Part shown: positions 56,751 to 64,000 of the stretch, piece by piece
Layout: each line of letters begins with the position of its first letter
Numbering within the stretch: the first letter of the stretch is position 1
Assembly (NCBI GenBank): GCA_001839685.1
Contig: MLAK01001049.1
Coordinates: 95,396 to 159,395 of the forward strand
From: Tritrichomonas foetus
Taxonomy: Eukaryota > Parabasalia > Tritrichomonadida > Tritrichomonadidae
DNA: 64,000 bases
Direction: 5' to 3'
The notes under the pieces: generated by a model
Seen by the model: only the letters and a program-made list of their open reading frames with translations
Database searches by the model: none
Told to the model about the DNA's origin: nothing
Position numbers and translations under genes: made by a program

Positions 56751-57324
56751 ATGCCATTAGATTCTAATGGTGCAATTGCTTTAACAAATGTTCAATTTAT
56801 TGATACATGGAATGCAATGGAGAAACTTGTCAAAAAATGATTAGTTAAACATACCGGTGTTTGTAATTTAACGATTGAAATGCTTGAAAAACTTCGTTAT
56901 GATTCACGTTTTAGAATTTAACATTGGTTAATCAAGTTGAATGTCATTTATATATGAAACAAGAACCACATTTTGATTATTAAATGAAAAGAAATATGTA
57001 TACTTCAGGCTTCTTCTTATTTGGTGGTGATAGACATATATCAGGTCCACGTTCAATTGAAGATCCAATTTTGGACAAGAAGTTTCTAAAGAAGTTGGGC
57101 AACTAGCAAGTTCAGTTGCAATCAAATTCATATAAAATTTATCACCGATTATGACTGCTATTGTTAAAAGTTAATCATTTACACCTCAAAAATCAACTTT
57201 ATATACTAATTTCAAATTAACAGAAGAAAAAATGAACAAATTACTTTCATGTCAACGTTGCTTTAGATATGCTATTGAAGCTGAAGCTATTTACAAAACC
57301 AATTTTTTCAGTGATGATTACTAA
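56751..57324 (+). pseudogene. Aldo-keto reductase pseudogene
   Basis: Plus-strand pieces in shifting frames reproduce the C-terminal two-thirds of an aldo/keto reductase. In order: MPLDSNGAIALTNVQFIDTW with NAMEKLVKK, an in-frame TGA, LVKHTGVCNLTIEMLEKLRY; after a frameshift LVNQVECHLYMKQEPHFDY; GPRSIEDPIL; after another shift EVSKEVGQLASSVAIKFI, a TAA, then LSPIMTAIVKS; and finally FKLTEEKMNKLLSCQRCFRY to TAA at 57322. GVCN, NQVECH and the E-V-A-K-E-V-G/S-V-A-L-K-F order are the AKR signature. At least four stops/frameshifts. The N-terminal part with the catalytic Tyr is missing. Clearly dead. Confidence 0.9.
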
Positions 57325-57791
57325 AGCAATCAATAAAGAAATTAAGCAACAAAGAAATAAGTGAAGAGATAAAGTAATGAAGGAAGAAACAAGTCAATAA
57401 AAATCAATCAACAATCAGCAATTGTTTCATTTATTTATTTCATTATTTATGCATTCATTCATTCATTTCTCGGTATTTTTCGACTTCTTTCTTTAGATAT
57501 ATTTCTTTGAGATAGAAACACTAATTTAGCACTCAAAGAATTATGAATATTATTCGACTATTATTGTATTTTTAAATAATACGTTTGAATGACGAAATCA
57601 TTATTTTACTTTCATTTCATCAAAATAATGATTCGCTTAAGTTTTCGTGGGAGTCAATACTATGAAAACATTTCTTATCATATATTTTCGATAAAAATCT
57701 GCAAACAGAGTGTAATAATGATATTATTCGATTTCAAGTATACATCGTTTGAATTTTTTTCGATTCTTCTCAAATTTTTGTCCGTTACATA
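57325..57791. other. Spacer upstream of DRC9
   Basis: About 470 bases. An ATTC/ATTT-rich patch (about 57430-57465) is low complexity. The open frame continuing upstream of the DRC9 start to an ATG at 57589 is Phe/Ile-rich and precedes the Inr, so I treat it as non-coding. Confidence 0.55.
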
Positions 57792-57799
57792 TCATCTTC
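57792..57799 (+). promoter_or_regulatory. Initiator (Inr) of the DRC9 gene
   Basis: TCATCTTC, +1 at A57794, 14 nt before ATG 57808. It decides the start against the upstream in-frame ATG 57589. Confidence 0.5.
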
Positions 57800-57807
57800 G
57801 AAATTTG

Positions 57808-58941
57808 ATGCTTTGTCAACTTCAACCACTTGAGGCAATTTGTGTTGCAGGATCAGTTGAAGATTGCCTTGATCGTCTTCGTGTGTTACAGAGTTTAACA
57901 CCAAATGTCATCACTCAAAGAGATGAATTATCTAATATTTTAGGTGATACAGTTGCTCATATTATCGCCCAACAGAAAAAATGTGAAGCCAATTATGAAA
58001 GGCTTGTTAAGCAAAGAAGTGAATTGAAGTCTCTATCGAATAAAACAAAATACAAACAAAACCAAGATGCCATTGAAAAACAAGCACAAGAGTTACAGGA
58101 ATTGACAATGGATTTGTGTAAACGGTTGCGTGAATCTCCAAATGTTTCCGAAAACTTGATGAAGATTCAAAACTTACGAACAGAACTTATCACTCTTTTT
58201 GAATCATTTCGAATGGAGCTTTTAGAAAAAAGAACATTTCAAGGTATTGCACAAGCAACAATAAAAAAGAAAGAGCACTATGAAACAATGATGCAAGTTA
58301 TGCAACAAGATAAAGAAATGCAAAGGCAAATTGAAGATTTAAGCCAGCAAATATCAAAAACAGAACAAGATATGACAAGAAAAATTGAAACACTTGACTC
58401 CCAAATAAAAGACCAGAAAGAGATTCTACTTCAAAAGCTATCTGATAATGATGCTGAAAAAGCGCAGCGAGATGATGAGAAAAATGCCCATTTGGATGCT
58501 GTCATGAAATTAAATCAATTAAATCAAGGGAAATTGACAAAACAACTTAAAAGTTCAAAATATGCTGTTGAAAATGAACATCGTGTTCATTCCGAAAACA
58601 ATTCTTATATGGCAAGGAGAAGAGGAAGAATTGCCGAAATGACACAGGATTGGTCAGAAAAATATGATCGTGAATCTACTGAGAAAATGGAAGAATTAAA
58701 GAAACTTACTGATAGGATCGAAAAAGCATCAACTGGCTATCAAATACTGAAGCCAAAGAAAGAAGAGAGTGAAAGGTTCCTAAAATTGGAACTGATTAGA
58801 TCAGAAGAGCGTGCTCGAGAAATAGAAAGATATTCTGAACAAAAAGCTTTCATGTGTAAATTGAAGCTTCTATATGTTTTAAGGAATCGACTTCGAGGTC
58901 CATTACCAAAGGCAAAAGGTGGAAGAAAGAAGAAGAAGTAA
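57808..58941 (+). CDS. Dynein regulatory complex subunit 9 (IQCG/DRC9)-like coiled-coil protein
   Basis: 377 aa from ATG 57808 (MLCQLQPLEAICVAGSVEDC). Long coiled coil from about residue 60 to 350. The C-terminal segment NEHRVHSENNSYMARRRGRI, then WSEKYDRESTEKMEELKKLT, and ERAREIERYSEQKAFMCKLKLLYVLRNRLRG follows human IQCG/DRC9 (RVHAEIENFLKQ, WMEKYDKDTEMKQNEL, then the terminal helix and IQ-like site). The chain ends in a basic GGRKKKK. DRC9 is a subunit of the nexin-dynein regulatory complex on axonemal doublets. Coiled coils are easy to mismatch, so family identity is good but not certain. Confidence 0.75.
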   Translation: MLCQLQPLEAICVAGSVEDCLDRLRVLQSLTPNVITQRDELSNILGDTVAHIIAQQKKCEANYERLVKQRSELKSLSNKTKYKQNQDAIEKQAQELQELTMDLCKRLRESPNVSENLMKIQNLRTELITLFESFRMELLEKRTFQGIAQATIKKKEHYETMMQVMQQDKEMQRQIEDLSQQISKTEQDMTRKIETLDSQIKDQKEILLQKLSDNDAEKAQRDDEKNAHLDAVMKLNQLNQGKLTKQLKSSKYAVENEHRVHSENNSYMARRRGRIAEMTQDWSEKYDRESTEKMEELKKLTDRIEKASTGYQILKPKKEESERFLKLELIRSEERAREIERYSEQKAFMCKLKLLYVLRNRLRGPLPKAKGGRKKKK

Positions 58942-59473
58942 TTTTTTAGTATATATATTATCTTAAAGACTGTAATAATCACATTATGTTATTGTATAAA
59001 TTTTTGAAATAATGTTTTGATCATATTATACATTTTGTGTAATATAAAGAGATATTTGATTCACTATTTTCTCATACTAGCATTTTCTCAACACAGAAAA
59101 GCTTAGAATAATACATAAAAGAATCTATGAACAGCGGTCATGTGATGTAGATTGTCATCATGATTGTGTTAAAAACGAACAACCTGATTATCATCAAGAT
59201 ATTCTATACACTAGCAGATATTCTTTATGTGATTCAAGATATTCTTTATGTGATTCAAGATATTCTTTATGTGATCAAAGTATATTCATCTAAAAGTCAT
59301 TCAACTGATTTGAATCAAATCATGATTGGATAATTTCCCTCAGTTCCACGAAGAAAAGATATATATATAGATGGAGGAAAAAGAATCCAATAAAACTAAA
59401 CATATATTAAAAAAATTCATTATATTCGTGAATGAAAGATTTTATTCATAGAAATTCATTAAAAAGATTAGGG
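58942..59473. other. Convergent spacer with short tandem repeat
   Basis: About 530 bases between DRC9 and Sir2 3' ends; holds the 21-bp repeat at 59217-59278 and nothing else recognised. Confidence 0.6.
59217..59278. repeat. 21-bp tandem repeat, three copies
   Basis: GATATTCTTTATGTGATTCAA at 59217-59237 and 59238-59258, then a third copy with one base missing (59259-59278). Confidence 0.9.
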
Positions 59474-60307
59474 TTACTTGATTCTACATTTTGCCATCAT
59501 TTTCTTTATTTCATCATCCCAGCCAAGTTCCACGGCGAGGTCCTTCAATGTTTCCTGGCAGTCACCCTTGATGAAGTAGTCATTTGAACTTTGGTCGTCC
59601 GGCCTGAAGTCTCCAACGCATTCATTATTCAGCAGGAAGCGGGGAACTTCGGGCGAAACGTAGTCTGCGAGTGAGGCAAATGGATTCACTTGGAGGGAGG
59701 TTCCAACAATCATCATCAGCTTGCATCCAGTGAAGTCGTGCTCACTGCAAGTGTAAAATCTGTCTGGCAAATTTTCGCCGAAAAATACAATATCAGGTTT
59801 TACAATTCCTCCACATTGACATCTAGCCGGCACTTTGGCTTTGATTGCACGATAGACTTCATGAAATACTGCTTTCTTCTTGCAATCAATACAGTGGGCT
59901 GATCGGAAATGCCCATGGGATTCGATCAGTTTCAGTTCACCTAAACCAGCTAACTGTTCAAGGCCATCGATATTCTGCGTGTAGAGACGAAGAAGTTTAT
60001 TCTTTCGTTGCATAATTGAAGAAAAGAAATGGCCATATGTAGGCCGTACCTTTCCAGGAAAGAGATCGCTTGCGATTTGGTAAAAAGGCTCTGGGTTTTT
60101 CCGAAAGTAATTAATATCAAAAATATCTTCTGGTTTTGGTAGATTAAATTTATCTAATTTGCTATATAAACCTGTAACAGGGGTTCGAAAATCTGGAATT
60201 CCAGCAGCGACAGAGATTCCTGCTCCTTGTAAGATAATAATATTTGGCACTGTTGTATCTTTAATAAATCTGGCTAAAAGTCCGATTGTTTTTGATTTAT
60301 TCAACAT
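59474..60307 (-). CDS. Sir2-family NAD-dependent protein deacylase
   Basis: 277 aa, a catalytic core with little extension, class I (SIRT1/2/3-like). GAGISVAAGIPDFR (28-41) binds NAD; TQNIDGLEQLAG (110-121) is the second NAD motif; H131 in ESHGHF is the catalytic base. Zinc ligands are C139/C142 and C163/C165: the second pair is C-x-C instead of the usual C-x2-C. KPDIVFFGENLP and GTSLQVNPFASL complete the fold. It deacetylates histones, tubulin or metabolic enzymes; target cannot be told. GC-richer than its surroundings. Start ATG 60307; no upstream Inr seen. Confidence 0.94.
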   Translation of the reverse strand: MLNKSKTIGLLARFIKDTTVPNIIILQGAGISVAAGIPDFRTPVTGLYSKLDKFNLPKPEDIFDINYFRKNPEPFYQIASDLFPGKVRPTYGHFFSSIMQRKNKLLRLYTQNIDGLEQLAGLGELKLIESHGHFRSAHCIDCKKKAVFHEVYRAIKAKVPARCQCGGIVKPDIVFFGENLPDRFYTCSEHDFTGCKLMMIVGTSLQVNPFASLADYVSPEVPRFLLNNECVGDFRPDDQSSNDYFIKGDCQETLKDLAVELGWDDEIKKMMAKCRIK

Positions 60308-60563
60308 TTGGTGGTAAAATTTGTTTTCAGTCTTTATTCGGTCTGACTATTCAAAAGCAACCAAATAAAAATTGAAAAATATTCGGACGATAAATAAAAA
60401 AGACTTTTTTTAGGCCAAATCATCTAAAATGCAATATTTCAATAGGAGGACAGAGAGAAATTGAATAGTTTATTTATTGTGATATGAGATTTTTTGACGA
60501 AAATTTCCAAATCAATTCGAGTATATTGAAAATTGAAGTAAAAATCGGAAAAAATAAAAGAAA

Positions 60564-61706
60564 ATGGCATTAGCAAGTGGAGATGAACTTGTCACTATTT
60601 TTAAGAGAATCAAGACAAGAATCATTCAAGGTGGTAAGAACTACGATACTCTCTTTGCTATTTTAGCTAAAAGAGCAGATATAGAAGAGAAATTTGCGAG
60701 AGATATTAAAGCCTTAATTCCAGCCGATTCTGACAAAGAAGACGCTTTACTTCAATCCGTACTCAACGAACTCAGAACGGAGTCCGAGATTCACTCCAGA
60801 TTTTCAACCGAATTAAAGTCAAAAGTAATAGTTCCAATGGACAAAGACGGTAAGAAATTGAAAGATCAATCGAAAGGAATCTTGTCCGACCTCAAGAAAA
60901 TCTCCACTCCTGTCAAAAAGTCAGTCGGTGATGCACATAAAGCCCAAAAGGCCCTCGAAGACGCAAACGCAATCCTTAGTACCCTTCCGGCAACCAAGAA
61001 GGACCCGCAGGTCAAGAAAATCCAGAAATTATCGGCAGAAATGAACCAAAAAGTTGTCAAAGCTAATCAAGCCGCAGATGCCGCCAAAGGCGTCGGCGTG
61101 CCAAAAATTCACCAAGCCTTCTCAAAATTCGATTCAGATCGCCTCGGAAAAATGCAGAATTACACAATCAATTTCGTCGCATCTAAGAAAGGATACAGCC
61201 AGAAAATCGTCGATAACTGCTCTTCTTTGACAACCCGCGCTGCTGCTCTCGATAGTGACGATAGAAGTAAAAGATATGTCAATAACGTATTCCACACATC
61301 GACAGGAGAAGAAGTCAAAGAGAATGAAGTTAATGTTGTTATTGCTATCGCTGACTTCAGAAGTGAAGAGCCAGGTGATCTTCAGTTCCGTCGTGGTGAT
61401 AGAATTCATGTCACACTCGAACATAACTCTGGCTGGTGGGAGGGCCAAATGGATGACGGAAAGAAAGGTCTCTTCCCACGCTCGTACGTCGAGATTGCTG
61501 GTGCACCTCGTGGTCCAATTCCAATCAACGCCGTCTTCAACGCATACGATGACTTCTTGGGCGGCCAGCCGCAATTTGTAGACTTACTCAATGGAGATTT
61601 AGTGTTTGTTGACGTTTTGGCAAAGGACGGCTTTTGTAAGGGTATCAATCTGAGGACACATAAGAAGGGAGCATTCCCAATCGCAGCCCTCGAGCACTCA
61701 GTTTAA
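60564..61706 (+). CDS. F-BAR and SH3 domain protein
   Basis: 380 aa. Residues about 5-245 are helical F-BAR/FCH-like: LVTIFKRIKTRIIQGGKNYDTL, then AKRADIEEKFARDIKAL (compare G.K....L..F..R...E..YAK.L), and a helical dimer region rich in Lys/Asp/Ala. An SH3 domain lies at about 255-310: VIAIADFRSEEPGDLQFRRGDRI with HNSGWWEGQMDDGKKGLFPRSYVEI has ALYDF, WW and P-x-x-Y positions. A second, divergent SH3-like domain (about 326-380; VFNAYDDFLGG to KKGAFPIAAL) follows. This layout matches membrane-bending endocytic/actin adaptors (PACSIN, Bzz1-like). Codon use is GC-rich, implying high expression. Start ATG 60564. Confidence 0.88.
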   Translation: MALASGDELVTIFKRIKTRIIQGGKNYDTLFAILAKRADIEEKFARDIKALIPADSDKEDALLQSVLNELRTESEIHSRFSTELKSKVIVPMDKDGKKLKDQSKGILSDLKKISTPVKKSVGDAHKAQKALEDANAILSTLPATKKDPQVKKIQKLSAEMNQKVVKANQAADAAKGVGVPKIHQAFSKFDSDRLGKMQNYTINFVASKKGYSQKIVDNCSSLTTRAAALDSDDRSKRYVNNVFHTSTGEEVKENEVNVVIAIADFRSEEPGDLQFRRGDRIHVTLEHNSGWWEGQMDDGKKGLFPRSYVEIAGAPRGPIPINAVFNAYDDFLGGQPQFVDLLNGDLVFVDVLAKDGFCKGINLRTHKKGAFPIAALEHSV

Positions 61707-62192
61707 GTAGGTAGTAGTTGAGGAATAAGAAGAACCAGTAAAACAACCAAAAAAAGTAACTTTTTGATTTTCTTTTTCAACTTGATTTTTTGTTTACGAC
61801 TGAATCGTATTCTATTTATAACATTCTTTTGTAAAGTATTGTTTCTAAATATTATTATTATCATGAAATCCTCTTTTCATAGTTTTTTATTGTCCATTTT
61901 GATATCGCCTTCAGTAAATCTGAACTTTTCTACCAATAAAGTGCTTCCACAAATATAACATTTCGTGATGTGAATTCATACATGGGAACAAGAAAAAACA
62001 TGCTGTACAAATGATTTATGTTTTTTGATCATATTCTGAATTTTGTGATTCTCATCAAACCAAAAAGAATCATCATAGAAACAATCAGGGAAACATTATT
62101 TAAAGAATAAAAAAATGGGGAAATAGGTTTGCTAGCATATATTGTATGTTTTATTATCATAAATAAATGGAAAGAAAAAGCCATAAAATGTT
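61707..62192. other. Convergent spacer
   Basis: 486 bases. Contains AACTTTTTGA near 61759 in the F-BAR 3' region, showing that the octamer is not confined to promoters. No gene seen. Confidence 0.55.
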
Positions 62193-63317
62193 TTACAGAA
62201 GGTCGTCAAAAAGGTCATCAAATTCTGGGTCTGTCCGCTCGAATGGGTGGCGCGGCATCCTCGATCCGAGCCCACTTGTGGCTCCTATCGACGATGCCAT
62301 ACTTGAGTGTATTGGATTCTGTGGGATCGAAGAGTTGCTTCCTACTACATTCTGTGTCGGCTCCACTGTGGAAACCTTGGGTTTTTCCGGTTCTGGCTGA
62401 AGCGGGGGTTCTTGTGTGACAATTCGCTTAGGGACTGTTTGACCAACTGGGCATCTGTCACCTTTGAAAAATGGGTGCTGCAAAGCTTGTGTAGCATTCA
62501 ATCGTTTGGCCGGATCGAGTTGTAATAGCTCTTTCAAAAGATCGATAGCTTCTGATGATGCATTTGGAATGACACAAGCGAGGGGCGTTGGAGCAGACTG
62601 TGGAAGCCTTATTCCTAATCGGGTAGCCAAACGGAGTCCATCTGGCCAATTCCCTTGACCAGGTGTTCCCATAATTGAACATATTTTAAATAGTTGATCT
62701 GTTTCAGAAGCCCCTTGAAAAAGTGGCTTAAGAGTAAATAACTCTGCCATTATACAGCCTGCTGCCCAAATATCAACAGGTGAATTGTAAAATTCGTGAT
62801 GCAGAACAATTTCAGGGGCTCGATACCAACGAGTGGAAACATATTCTGTGTAAGGCGGTCGACTTCTGATCTCTCTGGCTAATCCGTAATCTCCTATTTT
62901 GAGGACGTCTCCACTCCATAGGATATTTTCTGGTTTGATATCGCGATGGAAGAATCCTTGACGATGGGTGTAATTCAGGCCCTCGAACAGCTGGGCCATA
63001 ACGAAGCGAATCTCTGGCTCTGAAAATGGACCGTTGTGACTCTGAATTGTCTTTAAAAGCGAACCATCTGGAATAAATTCGAAAACGAGGTAAAGATGGT
63101 CATTTTCTCGAAATACTTGAAGAAGGCGAATAACGTTTTCGTGTTTGATTTTTCTGAGGCTTTTTACTTCTTTTAATTGAAGGCATTCATCGAATGTTGC
63201 ATATCTTTGTTTCATCTTTTTGATAGCAAAAATATCACCAGTTTCTTTATCTCGACACTTTGTAACTACACCAAAAGCACCATCACCAACGACGCAAATT
63301 TCTTCGAAACGCTTCAT
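62193..63317 (-). CDS. RCK-family (MAK/ICK/MOK-like) protein kinase, paralogue of the 18925 gene
   Basis: 374 aa, colinear with the kinase at 18925 through residue 290 and very similar. GDGAFGVV (11-18), K33, E50, FFHRDIKPEN (HRD 124-126), TEY 157-159 and STRWYRAPE are intact. The DFG Phe is replaced: GDYGLAREI, with the metal-binding Asp kept, so activity is probably preserved. The tail (after about 290) is shorter and different but ends in FDDLFDDLL, matching IDDIFDDLL of the paralogue. That suggests a conserved docking motif. Likely a flagellar-length/CDK-related kinase. Start ATG 63317. Confidence 0.93.
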   Translation of the reverse strand: MKRFEEICVVGDGAFGVVTKCRDKETGDIFAIKKMKQRYATFDECLQLKEVKSLRKIKHENVIRLLQVFRENDHLYLVFEFIPDGSLLKTIQSHNGPFSEPEIRFVMAQLFEGLNYTHRQGFFHRDIKPENILWSGDVLKIGDYGLAREIRSRPPYTEYVSTRWYRAPEIVLHHEFYNSPVDIWAAGCIMAELFTLKPLFQGASETDQLFKICSIMGTPGQGNWPDGLRLATRLGIRLPQSAPTPLACVIPNASSEAIDLLKELLQLDPAKRLNATQALQHPFFKGDRCPVGQTVPKRIVTQEPPLQPEPEKPKVSTVEPTQNVVGSNSSIPQNPIHSSMASSIGATSGLGSRMPRHPFERTDPEFDDLFDDLL

Positions 63318-63510
63318 GAAAAAATATCAACCTTTGAATATATGCTAAATATATTTTCACTTTACTATCGCGAATAATTTCAATAGTTTTTCTCTTTATT
63401 CCTTTCTGAACTTCCTTTATTTTAAATACATTTTACCAAAAGATTTCTGAGCCTTTTATCAAAAATTGAATACTTGTGAATGTGAAGCAAGATCACACAA
63501 ACCCTCCTAT
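63318..63510. other. Upstream region of the second RCK kinase
   Basis: About 190 AT-rich bases, no Inr identified; runs into the right-edge repeat block. Confidence 0.5.
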
Positions 63511-63513
63511 ATA

Positions 63514-63567
63514 ATAGGTCTACACTGTGGTCCACCCAAGTTTGGGTGANCCACCCCGTAGACCTAT
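63514..63567. repeat. Nested inverted repeat (hairpin) at the right-edge repeat block
   Basis: Outer arms ATAGGTCTAC (63514-63523) and GTAGACCTAT (63558-63567) are perfect complements. Inside them CACCCAA (63533-63539) and TTGGGTG (63542-63548) form a second stem with a 2-base loop. One base (63550) is undetermined. GC content is far above the surroundings. It may be a terminal structure of a mobile element (inference). Confidence 0.7.
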
Positions 63568-63588
63568 CACGAACTATTCACGAACTTT

Positions 63589-63818
63589 CCTCACTACCAT
63601 TTCTCACCTACCAAAAAATTTTGTCACCCACTAATGATAGAACGAATGACAATTACTAATGATAGCACATATGATAGAACGAATGATACTCACTACCAAA
63701 AATTACTAGTCGTTGCCATTTTACACCACCATAAATTTTTCTCACCAAAATTTACCATAGTAATTTACTAGTCGTTGCCACTTTACACCACCATAAATTT
63801 CTCTCACCATAGTAATTT
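63589..63818. repeat. C-rich, G-poor tandem repeat block
   Basis: TTACTAGTCGTTGCC-ACACCACCATAAATTT-CTCACCA units occur at 63703-63764 and 63765-63818. AATGATAGAACGAATGA occurs at about 63633 and again at about 63671; CTCACTACCA recurs at about 63588 and 63689. The plus strand is strikingly poor in G and rich in CACC/TCAC words. No coding frame. Confidence 0.8.
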
Positions 63819-63888
63819 TACCTATATATTTGTTACTAAAAAAAACAATGATGTTTAGGAAATAAAATATTTTTTTATCTCTATCTAA

Positions 63889-64000
63889 ATGAGATTTCAT
63901 TGGGTAAAAGTTGTTAAACCAGAACTATATACATGGCATGAGAATATAAATGGTTTTTGCATCGAACGTATTAAGACAGGCAATATAATATCTTTTCCTC
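63889..64000 (+). CDS. Start of an unidentified gene, cut by window edge
   Basis: ATG 63889 opens a frame to the right edge (37 codons): MRFHWVKVVKPELYTW then HENINGFCIERIKTGNIISF. The amino-acid mix (two Trp, ordinary Cys/His) reads like a real protein rather than AT noise. It follows the repeat block directly and no Inr is evident, so it may belong to a mobile element rather than to the host gene set. No family recognised from so short a piece. Confidence 0.4.
   Translation, partial: MRFHWVKVVKPELYTWHENINGFCIERIKTGNIISFP

Noticed and set aside
57589..57807. 73-residue N-terminal extension of the DRC9 protein from ATG 57589
   Set aside because: Phe/Ile-rich, unlike the rest of the protein, and located upstream of an Inr 14 nt before ATG 57808.
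1..64000. Spliceosomal introns
   Set aside because: All long genes read through uninterrupted, and I noticed no trichomonad 3' intron signature (ACTAACACACAG); a motif search would settle it.

Overview
This is an AT-rich eukaryotic window with dense, intronless protein genes on both strands, three tRNA genes and several decayed genes. It fits a parabasalid protist, most likely a trichomonad such as Tritrichomonas. The evidence is: no introns noticed; several start codons lie 7-31 nt downstream of a TCAYWY-type initiator (Inr); many stop codons overlap a TAAA tetranucleotide, the trichomonad poly(A) signal; and protein families typical of the group (RCK/MAK kinases, R2R3 Myb, LRR proteins, TKL-like pseudokinase, flagellar DRC9). 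The species call is inference. Several long frames begin in frame at TTG or GTG; I moved those starts to the first in-frame ATG, except at 23264, where the Inr suggests a real problem.

Layout. 1-628 is the edge-truncated 5' part of a pseudokinase (minus). 0.6-2.5 kb is gene-poor with possible coding relics. 2.5-9.4 kb holds a ubiquitin protease, an oxysterol-binding protein and an SLC35F6-like carrier. 9.5-15.4 kb holds two large unknown proteins. 15.9-16.7 kb is an HSP70 pseudogene. 17-22.8 kb holds an LRR protein with a KE-rich tail (interrupted by an assembly gap), a MAK/RCK kinase, a UBXD7-like UBA-UAS-UBX protein and a two-repeat Myb protein. A tRNA-Asp, a helical-repeat protein and a candidate structured RNA follow. 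26.1-43.6 kb holds ALG2, an RPA43-like Pol I subunit, two importin-beta relatives, two ARM-like proteins, a repeat-bearing membrane protein, a PP2A/PP6-type phosphatase and a UBX-like protein. 43.6-45.3 kb is a microsatellite-bearing gap. 45.4-55.3 kb holds a large Glu-rich protein (with an assembly gap), tRNA-Ser, an LRR-PP2C phosphatase, a long perfect hairpin beside tRNA-Thr, and a SAC9-like phosphatase. 55.5-63.3 kb holds a UIM-UBX protein, an aldo-keto reductase pseudogene, DRC9, a Sir2 deacetylase, an F-BAR/SH3 protein and a second RCK kinase. The right edge carries a nested hairpin, a C-rich repeat array and the start of an unidentified gene.

There are no operons; genes are independent transcription units. 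Themes are ubiquitin/Cdc48 adaptors (USP, three UBX proteins), nuclear transport (two karyopherins), flagellum (two RCK kinases, DRC9) and membrane lipids/trafficking (OSBP, SAC9, F-BAR, ALG2). I do not see a clearly novel multi-gene system. The strongest odd signals are the 34-bp-arm hairpin flanked by 20-bp direct repeats at the 3' end of tRNA-Thr, the stem-closed RNA candidate at 25.8 kb, the right-edge repeat block, and the repeat-built 1159-residue protein at 9.5 kb.
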